The translations under genes and the position numbers were made by a program. The notes under the pieces are model-generated. The model had not been told where the DNA came from. It did not search any database and was given only the letters and a program-made list of their open reading frames with translations. Below, in pieces: positions 35,325 to 44,765 of a stretch of DNA of 60,109 nucleotides. Each line of letters starts with the position of its first letter. The first letter of the stretch is position 1. The DNA lies in assembly GCA_900143635.1 (NCBI GenBank), contig FREY01000017.1, forward strand, positions 1-60,109, written 5' to 3'. Source of the stretch: Rhodobacteraceae bacterium Alg231-04. GTDB taxonomy: Bacteria > Pseudomonadota > Alphaproteobacteria > Rhodobacterales > Rhodobacteraceae.

Positions 35325-37727
35325 TCAGGCTTTCAGGCGACTGTTATCAGGGTCAAACGGGGGACGGTCGAGGGTCGTCGCCTTGCGACGGTGGCCAAGG
35401 ATTTCGACCTCCAGCTCCTGCCGCGTGTGGCGGTCGCGCAGATACGCCAGCGCAAGGGTTTTACTGGTGCGGTGGCCATGGGCTGCTGAGGTGACAATAC
35501 CGACGCAATCACCGCCCTGATAGATGCCGTGTGCATAATACGGATCAACCTCACCCGGCTCGACCTCCAGCAGCACCATTTCCCATCGGTCGGTGGCCTC
35601 CATCCGGCTGGCGAGTGCCTCTTTGCCGGTAAACTCGTGGTCCATCTTGATCAGGAAGCCCGCGCCGGTTTCGGCCGGGGTCCGTTCTGTGGTGAAATCC
35701 GCCCCCCAGGCGCGATAGCCCTTTTCAAGCCGCATGGAATTCATCGCATAGGCACCGAAAAAACTCAGCCCGTGCGGTTTGCCTGCCGCCTCCAGCGCCA
35801 GAAACAGATCGCGCATTTTTGCGCTGGGTACATGCAGCTCCCAACCCAGTTCACCGATATATGAAACCCGCAGCGCACGCAGCGGAATGCCGGCGACAGT
35901 GATCTGGGTCACACTCAGCCAAGTTCCCAGATCATCATTGGTCAGACTCTCTAGAACCGTACGGGATTTCGGCCCCATCAGCCCCAGTACACCGAAAGTT
36001 TCGGTAACCCGCGTCACCCCAACTTCGTAATCTTTGGCATGGGTCAGTAGCAGGTCTTCGTCCATTTCCTCGGCTGCGGCAGCAGAGGTGAGGTAGAAAT
36101 GATCGTCTGCCAGTGCGCTGACGGTGAATTCTGATCGGGTGCCGCCCGCCGGGGTCAGCGCGTGGGTCAGACCAATGCGGCCCACTTTGGGCGCGTGGTT
36201 GGCACCAAGACTGTCAACAAAGGCGCGCGCCTCGGGACCGGTAACCTCGAATTTGGAGAAGACCGACAGATCGGCCAGCCCAACCGCCTCGGTCACGGTG
36301 CGGCATTCCTGTGCCACGGGGTCAAACCAGTTGGAGCGGCGAAAACTGGGCTGAGCCGTATCGCCGGGCGTGTCCGAGAACCAGTTGGGCCGTTCCCAGC
36401 CAAAAGCTGCGCCCATTACCGCGCCACGCTCCACCATCAGATCATGAATGGGGGACAGGCGTTTGCCGCGTGCGGCGGGGCGCTCTTCGTGCGGGTAGTG
36501 CACGCCAAATTGCAGGCCGAAACATTCGATGGCCTTTTCAACGCGGTAGTCACGATCCGCCCAGGATCCAAAGCGGCGGCTGTCGACGGCCAGTGCATCC
36601 ATCGGCGGTGCGCCGTGGGTCATCCAATGGGCAAGGAACCAACCGGCCCCGCCGCCTTCCATCACCCCCATTGAGGATCCGGTCAGCAGCCATGCGTTGT
36701 CCAGCCCATGGGCTGGGCCAATCAGGGGGTTTGCGTCGGGCGTGAAGGTGATCGGGCCGTTCACTACCGATTTCACCCCACCGGTCTCCAGAGCCGGAAT
36801 GCGGGCCATGGCGTCCATGATGATATGTTCGACCCGGTCCAGATCCGGCGGCATCAGGTCGGCGCCAAACTCTGGCGGGCAGCCATCGATGGACCAGTGC
36901 TGGGCGTCTTTCTCGTATGGGCCGAGGATCAGACCATCGCGCTCCTGACGGACATACCAGCTTTCCTCCGGGTCACGGATCATCGGCAGCTCGGGCAGGC
37001 CTTTGGCGATGCGGTCGGCCACGGCGGGCACGGTGTCTGTCACCAGATACTGGTGCAGTACCGGCACCGATGGGATGTTCAGCCCCATCATATGCCCCAC
37101 TTCCCAGCCCCATGTGCCGGCCGCATTGACCAGATGCCTGGCCCGGATCGTGGTCTTTTTGGTCTCCACCACCCACATGCTGCCTTCGCGGCGGATCGAG
37201 GACACGGGGTTGTACCGCAAAATGGTCGCGCCGTTGGCCCGCGCCACCTGCGCCATTGCATTGGTCGCCAGCGAGGGGTCCACATGGCCATCATCGGGTT
37301 CATAAATGCCACCCAGAATGCCGTCTGTATGCGCCAGCGGGTGCAGGCGTTCGACATCCTCAGGCGTCAGCATCTGCAGGTCGTAGCCGGTAAATCGGCT
37401 CAGCCCCGCCACATGGGCAAATTCATCCATCCGGTCCAGGTTCGAGGTGATCCGCATTGCGCCCGAGCGGTGAAATCCGCAGGTTCCGCCGGTCTCTTGT
37501 GGCAGGATATCCCGGTAGAGCCTTACAGAGGTGGCGCGCAACTCCTGAATAGTGGCGTTATGGGCAAAATGCGTACACAGCCCCGCCGCGTGCCAGGTCG
37601 ACCCATGGGTGAGGTCGTTCTTTTCGGTCAGAACCACATCGCTCCAGCCGGCCTTGGTGAGGTGATACATCAGGGAAACGCCCATAGCGCCGCCGCCGAT
37701 GATCAGGACATTTGCGTCTGATGTCAT
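35325..37727 (-). CDS. FAD-dependent dimethylglycine/sarcosine dehydrogenase-like protein with GcvT domain
   Basis: An 800-residue fusion. Residues ~1-400 form a DAO-type FAD oxidoreductase (VLIIGGGAMGVSLMYHL dinucleotide fold, then GSTWHAAGL, whose His corresponds to the covalent FAD site in dimethylglycine dehydrogenase). Residues ~420-800 form an aminomethyltransferase-type folate-binding domain (GLADLSVFSKFEVTGPEA, then SMRLEKGYRAWG). Such enzymes oxidatively demethylate N-methylated glycines and form 5,10-methylene-THF or formaldehyde. It overlaps the upstream paralogue by 4 bases. The precise substrate is not determinable from sequence. Confidence 0.9.
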   Translation of the reverse strand: MTSDANVLIIGGGAMGVSLMYHLTKAGWSDVVLTEKNDLTHGSTWHAAGLCTHFAHNATIQELRATSVRLYRDILPQETGGTCGFHRSGAMRITSNLDRMDEFAHVAGLSRFTGYDLQMLTPEDVERLHPLAHTDGILGGIYEPDDGHVDPSLATNAMAQVARANGATILRYNPVSSIRREGSMWVVETKKTTIRARHLVNAAGTWGWEVGHMMGLNIPSVPVLHQYLVTDTVPAVADRIAKGLPELPMIRDPEESWYVRQERDGLILGPYEKDAQHWSIDGCPPEFGADLMPPDLDRVEHIIMDAMARIPALETGGVKSVVNGPITFTPDANPLIGPAHGLDNAWLLTGSSMGVMEGGGAGWFLAHWMTHGAPPMDALAVDSRRFGSWADRDYRVEKAIECFGLQFGVHYPHEERPAARGKRLSPIHDLMVERGAVMGAAFGWERPNWFSDTPGDTAQPSFRRSNWFDPVAQECRTVTEAVGLADLSVFSKFEVTGPEARAFVDSLGANHAPKVGRIGLTHALTPAGGTRSEFTVSALADDHFYLTSAAAAEEMDEDLLLTHAKDYEVGVTRVTETFGVLGLMGPKSRTVLESLTNDDLGTWLSVTQITVAGIPLRALRVSYIGELGWELHVPSAKMRDLFLALEAAGKPHGLSFFGAYAMNSMRLEKGYRAWGADFTTERTPAETGAGFLIKMDHEFTGKEALASRMEATDRWEMVLLEVEPGEVDPYYAHGIYQGGDCVGIVTSAAHGHRTSKTLALAYLRDRHTRQELEVEILGHRRKATTLDRPPFDPDNSRLKA

Positions 37728-40114
37728 GCTTTCATCCGTATTCCGTTGGGATCAAAAGGCGGGCGCAGCAGCGTAGTTGCTGCATGGCGCTGGCCTGCGA
37801 TCTCTATTTCATACTGGTGTTTGGCAATGTCCTTCAGGCTTTCGCCCGCCGTGATGCTGATCAGGCCAAACGCCAGCGTCTTGCCGGTGCGCACCCCGCG
37901 CGCGCCCGAGGTGGTGAGGCCAACAACCGCGCCCTTGTGCCATATGGGTTCATCGTGCAGCACCAGCGGATGACTGGGCAGGTCGAACAGAACCATGCGC
38001 CGCGACAGCCCCTCCGCCTTCTGTTGGGTCAAAGCGTCTTTGCCGAGGAAATTCTTGGACCAGTCGATGGTAAACCCAAGCCCAGCTTCTAATGGCGTGA
38101 TGTCAGGGCCAAGGTCATGCCCCCAGTGTTTGAACCCCTTTTCGATCCGGCAGCCGTCGAGGGCGAAATGCCCCAAGGGGGCCGCCCCGGCGGCGCGCAG
38201 CGCATCAAAAACCGGGCCAGCGTGATCTGCGCTTACGTTGATTTCCCAGCCCAGCTCGCCCACAAAGCTTACTCTTGTTGCCCGCGCTGGGCGCCCGGCA
38301 AGGGTTACATCGCGGACACAGGAGAAAGGGAAATCCTGCCAGTTATTCGGGCTCATCCCTTCAAGAACTGTCCGTGATCCAGCGCCCATGACGCCGATTA
38401 CCGCCTCATCCTCGGTCACATTCGTCAGGATGATCGCACGGCCCAACGCGTGGCGGCGCAGCCATGCGAAGTCTTTTTGACGGGTGGCCGCACCCGATGT
38501 GACGCGAAAGCTCTGCGCTCCGGTTCGGGTCACGGTCACATCCGCTTCGATACCGCCTTTGGCGTTCAGCATCGGCGTATAGACCGCGCGGCCCTCTGCC
38601 ACATCGAGATTACCCGCTGCTAGGTGTTGCAGCAGCGCCAGCGCCTCCGTGCCTTCCACGTCGATCTTGGTGAAGGGCGACAGATCGATCAATGCGCAGC
38701 CTTGATCCATCACCGCCGCCTCGCGGCAGGCAATCGGGTACCAGGGCTGATCGCCCACCGAATAGGGCATGTTCTTTTCGCTGTCATCCTGCGCATACCA
38801 GAGCCCGCGCTCCCAGCCTGCGGTGAGACCAAAATGTGCGCCTGCGGATTGCCAGTGGTCATGCAAAATCGATTTGCGCAATCCGCGCCCCGCCTTGGGC
38901 TGTTTGAACGGCCAGTGCAGGGTGAAGGCGTCTGACACGGCTTCTTCCATACGTGTCTCAATATGGGTTGCAGCTGCGGTCAGCGGATCGACGCGGGCCA
39001 CATCCACTTCCCACAGATCCATGGGCGCAGCGTCAGCCTCGATCCAGTCGGCCAGTACCCGGCCAATCCCGGCCGACGACATGATCCCGACCGAATTCAT
39101 ACCCGCCGCCACATATAGCCCGTCCAGATTGGGCACCCGACCGATCAGCGGGCGGGTGTCATTGGTGAAGCTTTCGGGGCCGTTCATGAAATGCTGAATG
39201 CCGGTGTCGTTTAGCGCCGGGATCAGCTGCAAGGCCGCTTCCATGAAGGGCATGAACTGCTCCCAGTCTTCGGGCATTTCAAGGAACGGACGGTCCCCGG
39301 ACGGACCATAGGCATCCCAGACTTTGGCGTTCGTTTCAAAGCCGCCGATCACCAGCTTGCTGGCATCGCCTTTGACGTAAATCCCGCGATCCAGATCGCG
39401 CAGCACCGGGTAGGGCTGCGGCAGGCCCTGCATCGCCTCGGTCACCACATACATATGCTCCACCGCCTGCAGCGGCAGTGCCACGCCTGCCGCATCCGCC
39501 AGCCTCTTGGACCAGGCCCCGGCACAGAGCGCGACAGTGTCGGCGTGGATCTGGCTGCCATCAGCCAGTTCCACCCCCTTGCAGGTGCCATTCTCGACCA
39601 GCAGCCGCGCCACCTGCACGCCTTCACGGATCCGCGCGCCTTTGCTTTTGGCGCCACGCGCATAAGCCATGCACAGGTCGACCGGGTTCACATTGGCGTC
39701 TTCGGCCACCTTGAGTGCACCGACCAATCCACCCCTGTTCAGCCCCGGAACATCCACCTGATCCGGTGCAACAATGCTGGGAGTCAGCCCAAAATGGCGG
39801 CCAAGCGCGGCGATCCGGTGCAGCTCATCCATTCGCGCGTCTTCGCGCGCCAGCCAGTAGCCGCCGGTCTGACGATAGCCGGTGGACAGACCGGTTTCCT
39901 CTTCCAGCTTGGGAAACAGCGCACCGGCATACATCGCCAGCTTTGTCATGTTGGGTGTCGCGCGCAGCGGGCCGACAATGCCTGCCGCATGCCAGGAGGT
40001 GCCGCTGGTCAGCTGGTTGCGTTCCAGCACGGTGACTTCGGCGCGACCCGCCAGATGATAGGCCAGACCCAGCCCAATAGCGCCGCCGCCGATGATCAGT
40101 ACCGATTTTGCCAC
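37724..40114 (-). CDS. FAD-dependent dimethylglycine/sarcosine dehydrogenase-like protein with GcvT domain (second paralogue)
   Basis: A 796-residue paralogue of the next gene with the same layout: SVLIIGGGAIGLGLAYHLAG, TSGTSWHAAGIVGPL with the FAD-linking His position, and a C-terminal GcvT-like half (ALIDLSPFTKIDVEGTEA, then CRIEKGFKHWG). I place the start at the GTG at 40114, preceded by GGGAGGG six bases upstream; the longer frame to 40186 runs into the promoter dyad. It is the first gene of a three-gene minus-strand operon and is divergent from a LysR regulator. Two different paralogues in one operon suggest successive demethylations. Confidence 0.88.
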   Translation of the reverse strand: MAKSVLIIGGGAIGLGLAYHLAGRAEVTVLERNQLTSGTSWHAAGIVGPLRATPNMTKLAMYAGALFPKLEEETGLSTGYRQTGGYWLAREDARMDELHRIAALGRHFGLTPSIVAPDQVDVPGLNRGGLVGALKVAEDANVNPVDLCMAYARGAKSKGARIREGVQVARLLVENGTCKGVELADGSQIHADTVALCAGAWSKRLADAAGVALPLQAVEHMYVVTEAMQGLPQPYPVLRDLDRGIYVKGDASKLVIGGFETNAKVWDAYGPSGDRPFLEMPEDWEQFMPFMEAALQLIPALNDTGIQHFMNGPESFTNDTRPLIGRVPNLDGLYVAAGMNSVGIMSSAGIGRVLADWIEADAAPMDLWEVDVARVDPLTAAATHIETRMEEAVSDAFTLHWPFKQPKAGRGLRKSILHDHWQSAGAHFGLTAGWERGLWYAQDDSEKNMPYSVGDQPWYPIACREAAVMDQGCALIDLSPFTKIDVEGTEALALLQHLAAGNLDVAEGRAVYTPMLNAKGGIEADVTVTRTGAQSFRVTSGAATRQKDFAWLRRHALGRAIILTNVTEDEAVIGVMGAGSRTVLEGMSPNNWQDFPFSCVRDVTLAGRPARATRVSFVGELGWEINVSADHAGPVFDALRAAGAAPLGHFALDGCRIEKGFKHWGHDLGPDITPLEAGLGFTIDWSKNFLGKDALTQQKAEGLSRRMVLFDLPSHPLVLHDEPIWHKGAVVGLTTSGARGVRTGKTLAFGLISITAGESLKDIAKHQYEIEIAGQRHAATTLLRPPFDPNGIRMKA

Positions 40115-40184
40115 ATGAGCCCTCCCGCAGACTGCCGGGACGTTGGGCGCATTCTGCTTGACAGGCAAGCACCCGGAGCACTTC

Positions 40185-40199
40185 ATTAGAAAAACTAAT
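40185..40199. promoter_or_regulatory. ATTAG-N5-CTAAT dyad, probable LysR operator
   Basis: ATTAG-AAAAA-CTAAT lies 16 bases before the regulator start and 71 bases from the divergent dehydrogenase start. The pentamer CTAAT is the half-site I recall for GcvA-type LysR proteins. A second pair of the same half-sites occurs at 41177-41193. Confidence 0.6.
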
Positions 40200-40214
40200 C
40201 AGGCGCAGCAGAAT

Positions 40215-41180
40215 ATGGAAAAAAACACCACAATTCCCGAGATCAATCTGTTTCGCGCGCTCGAAGTCTTCATGGCCGTGGGGGAAACCGGTCAGGTCAC
40301 CGTGGCAGCACGTGCGCTGGGCATGACCCAGTCAGCCGCATCTCAGCATTTGAAAAAGCTGGAGCAGAGTTTTGGAGTGGCGCTGTTCGACCGATCCTCG
40401 CGCCCCCTTGAAATGACTCATGCAGGTGCTGCGATGCACCGGCGGGCCTACCGTATCCTGAATGAGGTTGAAGATATGCGGCTGGAGTTGCGGCACCTGC
40501 AGTCCTCTTCGCTGCCGGTGCTGCGGGTCGGTATGCTGGCTTCTATAGCGACGTCACTGACACCGGATCTATATGACCTTGTTGAGCAGGAGCTGAAAGT
40601 GCCGGAACTGGTGCTCTCGGCTGGGTTGGCCAATGATCATCAGACCGCATTGAATGGGCGCAAGATTGATATTGCGGTCACTTCGGATCCGCAGTTCGAC
40701 GTGACCGACTTTCAAGTGATCCCGGTATTGGAGGAGCCATTTTTTCTCGTATTGCCAGAAAGTTATGACGGCCCCGAGGATGATATCCACGAAGTTGCCC
40801 GCCGGTTGAAACTGGTGCGATTCAGTTCGGATGCGCCGGTCGGGCGGCGTACCGAACAACACTTGCAGAGATGCCGGGTGAGCGTGGGTCGTTCGATGGA
40901 GGCCGACCGCGCTTCGATGGTGGTGGCCGGTGTGATCACCGGCAAATGTTTTGCGATCCTGACGCCGACCTTGCTGATTGATGCCGTGGCCGAAGGCATG
41001 GCGCTGAAAATCCGCCGCCTGCCGATCCCCGGCTTTAAGCGGTCGGTTCAGGTGATCGCGCGGGACGCAGAGCTGGGCGATATTGCCAATGCCGTTGCAC
41101 AGGCCTGTGCGCGCCAGCTGCGTCATCAGTTCGAAACCCGGTTTGGCACCCTGCCCGAACCGGTCACTTATTTGGCCTAA
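40215..41180 (+). CDS. LysR-family regulator of the methylamine-type cluster
   Basis: A 321-residue LysR-type regulator. Helix-turn-helix: ALEVFMAVGETGQVTVAARALGMTQSAASQHLKKLE. The effector domain starts near LPVLRVGMLAS. The ATG at 40215 is chosen because an upstream in-frame start would lie within the dyad. It stands between the divergent FAD-GcvT operon and the co-directional MttB-family gene, and CTAAT/ATTAG pairs occur before each target, so it may regulate both. Confidence 0.9.
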   Translation: MEKNTTIPEINLFRALEVFMAVGETGQVTVAARALGMTQSAASQHLKKLEQSFGVALFDRSSRPLEMTHAGAAMHRRAYRILNEVEDMRLELRHLQSSSLPVLRVGMLASIATSLTPDLYDLVEQELKVPELVLSAGLANDHQTALNGRKIDIAVTSDPQFDVTDFQVIPVLEEPFFLVLPESYDGPEDDIHEVARRLKLVRFSSDAPVGRRTEQHLQRCRVSVGRSMEADRASMVVAGVITGKCFAILTPTLLIDAVAEGMALKIRRLPIPGFKRSVQVIARDAELGDIANAVAQACARQLRHQFETRFGTLPEPVTYLA

Positions 41181-41193
41181 TCAAGACTATTAG
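41177..41193. promoter_or_regulatory. CTAAT-N7-ATTAG dyad upstream of the MttB-family gene
   Basis: CTAAT (41177-41181) and ATTAG (41189-41193) form an everted pair overlapping the regulator stop codon, about 88 bases before the methyltransferase start. It uses the same half-sites as the dyad at 40185 but in the opposite arrangement. Confidence 0.5.
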
Positions 41194-41280
41194 TAATTCT
41201 GAATTTGCCAAATTTTCCTGTGCGCCCCCTGATTTCCTTGCCAAGCAGGGGTCACGACAGCGTGAGAGCGGGAAAACCAA

Positions 41281-42801
41281 ATGGCAGAATCACAAAAACG
41301 CCGCGGGCGACTGGATCGCCGGGCGGCCCGTAAGAACAGAAACGCAATGGCTGCGCCCTATACGATCCGCCGCACTGGTCTGGTCAGCCTCATCGATGAT
41401 GACGCCATCGCCATAATTGAACGCAACGCGGACCGTATCCTCGACGAGATTGGCATGGATTTCCGTGGTGATCCGCAGGTTCTTGCGCTGTTTCGCGAAC
41501 ATGGCGCACGTGTGGATGGTGAACGTGTGCGCTTTGATCCTGGCTGGTGCCGGGACAAGATCAAAACCGCGCCGCGTGTCTTTACACAGCACGCCCGCAA
41601 CCCCGCGCGCTCGGTCCAGATTGGTGGCGATGCCCAGGTCTATGCACCCAGTTTTGGCCCGCCCTTTGTGCATGACATGGAGAGTGGCCGCCGATACGCG
41701 ACGTTGGGCGATTTCCACAAAATCACCAAGCTGCATTACAGCCTTGGGGCGGTGAACCATTCCGGCGGCGTGGTGGTGGAACCGGTCGATGTGGCCGTGC
41801 CGCTGCGCCATCTGGAAATGGCAAAGGCGCATCTGACCCTATCTGACAAACCCTTCATGGGGGCGGTTACCGCGCCCGAGCGCGCCCGCGACACAATCGA
41901 CATGTGCCGGATCGCGATGGGCAAGGAATTCGTCGACAACAACTGCGTGCTTTATTCCGTGGTCAACACCAATGCGCCTTTGGTGATGGATGAAACCATG
42001 CTTTGGGCCTTGAAGGAATATGCGCAGGCCGGGCAGTGCACGGTGGTCTCTCCCTTCGTTCTGGGCGGTGCCATGTCGCCGGTGTCGGTCGCCGCCACGC
42101 TGGCGCAGGTGCTGGCTGAGGTGCTGGCCTCGGTGGCGTTGATCCAGCTGATCCGCCCCGGCGCGCCTGCGGCCTTTGGCACATTCTTCTCTCCGATTTC
42201 GCTGAAAACCGGTGCGCCGACCTTTGGCACGCCCGAAGGCACCCAGTTCCAGATGTGTGCCAAGGCCCTCGCCGACAGGCTGGGACTGCCGTTTCATTCG
42301 GTAGGGGCGCTGACGGCGTCAAAAGTGCCAGACGCGCAGGCGGGATATGAGAGCCAGGCGCAGTTGATGGGGGCTGCCCTTGCCGGGGTCAATTTCATCA
42401 TTCATGCTACCGGATGTCTGGAAGGGCTGCTGACCACCGGATACGAGAAGATCGTGATGGATGCAGATCGTTGTGCAGCTATGCAGCGCTTTGTCGGCGG
42501 GGTCGATTTTTCAGAAGCGGCCCAGGCGATGGAGGCCTTTCACGAGGTCGAACCGGGAGGCCATTTCCTTGGTGCGCAGCACACCCAGGATAATTTCGAG
42601 ACCGCGTTCTGGATGGGCGATATGTCGGACAATGGCACTTACGAGCAATGGGCCGCCGAGGGGTCAGACTGGCAGCATCGGCGGGCCAGCAAACGGGTCA
42701 AATCGCTGCTGGAGCAATATGAGCCACCGGCGATGGAAGACAGTATCCGCGATGCCTTGGATGACTATGTTGCCCGTCGCAGCCGCGAGATAGCTATCTG
42801 A
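41281..42801 (+). CDS. MttB-family (trimethylamine methyltransferase-like) protein without pyrrolysine
   Basis: A 506-residue member of the MttB/COG5598 superfamily. Archaeal MttB uses pyrrolysine at an amber codon, but here the frame is continuous with no UAG, so it belongs to the non-pyrrolysine branch, which includes glycine-betaine, proline-betaine and carnitine methyltransferases. Recognisable segments are YAPSFGPPFVHDME, HSGGVVVEPVD, STATION-like APAAFGTFFSPISLKTGAPTF, and HATGCLEGLLTTGYEKIVMD near the C-terminus. These enzymes pass a methyl group to a corrinoid protein, yet none is seen in this window. It probably feeds dimethylated product to the adjacent demethylating dehydrogenases (inference). 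Confidence 0.9.
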   Translation: MAESQKRRGRLDRRAARKNRNAMAAPYTIRRTGLVSLIDDDAIAIIERNADRILDEIGMDFRGDPQVLALFREHGARVDGERVRFDPGWCRDKIKTAPRVFTQHARNPARSVQIGGDAQVYAPSFGPPFVHDMESGRRYATLGDFHKITKLHYSLGAVNHSGGVVVEPVDVAVPLRHLEMAKAHLTLSDKPFMGAVTAPERARDTIDMCRIAMGKEFVDNNCVLYSVVNTNAPLVMDETMLWALKEYAQAGQCTVVSPFVLGGAMSPVSVAATLAQVLAEVLASVALIQLIRPGAPAAFGTFFSPISLKTGAPTFGTPEGTQFQMCAKALADRLGLPFHSVGALTASKVPDAQAGYESQAQLMGAALAGVNFIIHATGCLEGLLTTGYEKIVMDADRCAAMQRFVGGVDFSEAAQAMEAFHEVEPGGHFLGAQHTQDNFETAFWMGDMSDNGTYEQWAAEGSDWQHRRASKRVKSLLEQYEPPAMEDSIRDALDDYVARRSREIAI

Positions 42802-42901
42802 CGCGAAGGTGGTCGTGGCGTGCCGGATGGCAGGGCCCGCGCGACGCGTTTCACTGATTAACAGCGGCGGCAGGCAAATTGATGGGTTGTCAGGGTTACA
42901 T

Positions 42902-42921
42902 ATTTCGAATAAACGCGAATT
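42902..42921. promoter_or_regulatory. Possible ArsR operator directly before the fusion gene
   Basis: An imperfect AT-rich dyad with arms ATTTCG and CGAATT, separated by eight bases, abuts the ATG of the ArsR-ArsC gene. This is the usual place for an ArsR-family operator, but the symmetry is weak. Confidence 0.3.
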
Positions 42922-43752
42922 ATGGAAATAGAGCTATCCCACCGCCTGTCCGTTCTTGGTCACCCGCAGCGTCTTGCGGTGTTTCGGCTGCTGATGCGCC
43001 GCTATCCCGGCCGTGTGCCTGCCGGTGAGGTTGCGAGCGCGCTGGATATCAAGGCGAGCACCCTGTCGTCTTATCTCGCGGCTCTGGTGCAGGCCGGGCT
43101 GGTGAGCCAGACGCGAGAGGGAACATTCTTGCATTATCAGGCGGATATGGATGGCATTCGCGATACGTTTGGCGGCTTGTTTCTCGATTGCTGTCGCGGT
43201 CGTCCCGATCTGTGCTGGCCGGCGCAAACCCCTGTGCCAGACCAAAACGCGGATGCGCTGGGCGGGGCTTGCAATGTCCTTTTTGTCTGCACGGGCAATT
43301 CTGCCCGGTCCATTTTCGCCGAATGCATTCTGCGGGCCGAGGGCGGTGATCGTTTCAATGTCTTTTCGGCAGGGACCAGCCCGTCCCCCGACGTGCACCC
43401 AATTGCGTTGGATGTTCTCAAGGCCAATGGCCATGTCGTGGATCATCTGCGGCCCCGAACCCTGCAGGCATTCAGGGGACCAGAGGCGCCGCGGTTTGAT
43501 TTCGTTTTCACGGTCTGTGATCAGGCCGCCAATGAGGACTGCCCGGTCTGGGAGGGCCAGCCGGTCAGCGCCCATTGGGGGTTGCCGGACCCGGTCGCGG
43601 CACAGGGTACTGAGGCAGAAAAGGCGCTGGCCTTTCACCAAGTTTACGGCGCCCTGCGCCGCAGAATTTCAGGCTTTGCTGCGCTACCGATCAGGCAGCT
43701 GAGCCGAACCTCTCTTCAAAATGCGGTTGATGAGATAGGCCGCGATTTCTGA
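42922..43752 (+). CDS. ArsR-ArsC fusion: arsenic-responsive repressor joined to arsenate reductase
   Basis: A 276-residue two-domain protein. Residues ~1-100 are an ArsR winged helix ([16 protein letters not shown], then [17 protein letters not shown]) with cysteines C90, C91 and C98 that could bind As(III). Residues ~117-276 are a low-molecular-weight phosphatase-type arsenate reductase with the C123-T-G-N-S-A-R129 loop and C199 and C207 in [13 protein letters not shown], and an AHWGLPDP motif. It would reduce arsenate to arsenite and sense the product. It is the first gene of an operon with GAPDH and ArsJ. Confidence 0.92.
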   Translation: MEIELSHRLSVLGHPQRLAVFRLLMRRYPGRVPAGEVASALDIKASTLSSYLAALVQAGLVSQTREGTFLHYQADMDGIRDTFGGLFLDCCRGRPDLCWPAQTPVPDQNADALGGACNVLFVCTGNSARSIFAECILRAEGGDRFNVFSAGTSPSPDVHPIALDVLKANGHVVDHLRPRTLQAFRGPEAPRFDFVFTVCDQAANEDCPVWEGQPVSAHWGLPDPVAAQGTEAEKALAFHQVYGALRRRISGFAALPIRQLSRTSLQNAVDEIGRDF

Positions 43753-43766
43753 CAAGGACGACAAGA

Positions 43767-44765
43767 ATGACTGTTTATGCACTGAATGGCCTTGGCCGCA
43801 TGGGTAAACTGGCGCTGAAGCCGCTGCTGGAAAGTGGCGCAGAGGTCGCCTGGATCAACGATGCGGTAGGTACGCCCGAGATGCACGCGCATCTGTTGGA
43901 ATTTGACTCGGTCCATGGCCGCTGGGACGCGGAGTTTGCCTTTGACGACGCCGCGATTTCCATCAACGGCCAGCGTCTGCCCACCTTGCGGGAACGGCAC
44001 CTGCAGGACCTGCCGCTGGACGGTGTTGATGTGGTGATCGACTGCACCGGCGTCTTCAAGACAGAAGCCGCACTGGCCCCGTATTTTGAGGCAGGCGTCA
44101 AAAAGGTGATCGTCTCGGCGCCAGTGAAGGACGGCAATGCCGCTAATATTGTCATGGGCGTCAATCAGCAGACCTACCGTGCCGAGGAACATCGGATTGT
44201 CACCGCCGCCAGCTGCACAACCAATTGCCTGGCCCCGGTGGTCAAGGTCATCCACGAAGGGCTGGGCATCAAGCACGGTTCAATCACCACCATCCATGAT
44301 GTGACCAATACGCAGACCATCGTCGACAAGCCGGCCAAGGATATGCGCCGGGCGCGTTCGGCCCTGACCTCGTTGATCCCGACCACCACCGGCAGCGCCA
44401 CCGCGATTACGCTGATTTACCCGGAGCTGACGGGCAAGCTGAACGGCCATGCGGTACGGGTGCCCCTGCTGAATGCCTCGCTCACCGACTGCGTTTTTGA
44501 GGTTGAGCGGGAAACAACCGAGGAAGAGGTCAATGCGATGTTCAAGGCCGCCTCAGAAGGCCCGCTGGCCGGTATCCTCGGCTATGAAGAGCGTCCTTTG
44601 GTGTCGGCAGATTACACCAATGATCAGCGATCCACGATTGTCGATGCGCTGTCGACGATGGTTGTGAATGGCACGCAGGTGAAGATCTACGCCTGGTATG
44701 ACAATGAAATGGGCTATGCGCACCGGCTGGTGGATGTGGCGCGGATGGTGGGTGATCAGCTGTGA
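43767..44765 (+). CDS. ArsJ-associated glyceraldehyde-3-phosphate dehydrogenase
   Basis: A 332-residue GAPDH with the catalytic Cys in [11 protein letters not shown] and the usual [16 protein letters not shown]-binding start. In ars operons this enzyme uses arsenate in place of phosphate to make 1-arseno-3-phosphoglycerate, exported by ArsJ and decaying outside to release arsenate. AAGGACGACAAG precedes the ATG. It overlaps arsJ by 4 bases, and the operon context, not the sequence alone, supports the arsenic role. Confidence 0.92.
   Translation: MTVYALNGLGRMGKLALKPLLESGAEVAWINDAVGTPEMHAHLLEFDSVHGRWDAEFAFDDAAISINGQRLPTLRERHLQDLPLDGVDVVIDCTGVFKTEAALAPYFEAGVKKVIVSAPVKDGNAANIVMGVNQQTYRAEEHRIVTAASCTTNCLAPVVKVIHEGLGIKHGSITTIHDVTNTQTIVDKPAKDMRRARSALTSLIPTTTGSATAITLIYPELTGKLNGHAVRVPLLNASLTDCVFEVERETTEEEVNAMFKAASEGPLAGILGYEERPLVSADYTNDQRSTIVDALSTMVVNGTQVKIYAWYDNEMGYAHRLVDVARMVGDQL

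Noticed and set aside
41281-42801. Pyrrolysine-containing MttB
   Set aside because: There is no in-frame UAG, and the protein is full length without readthrough.
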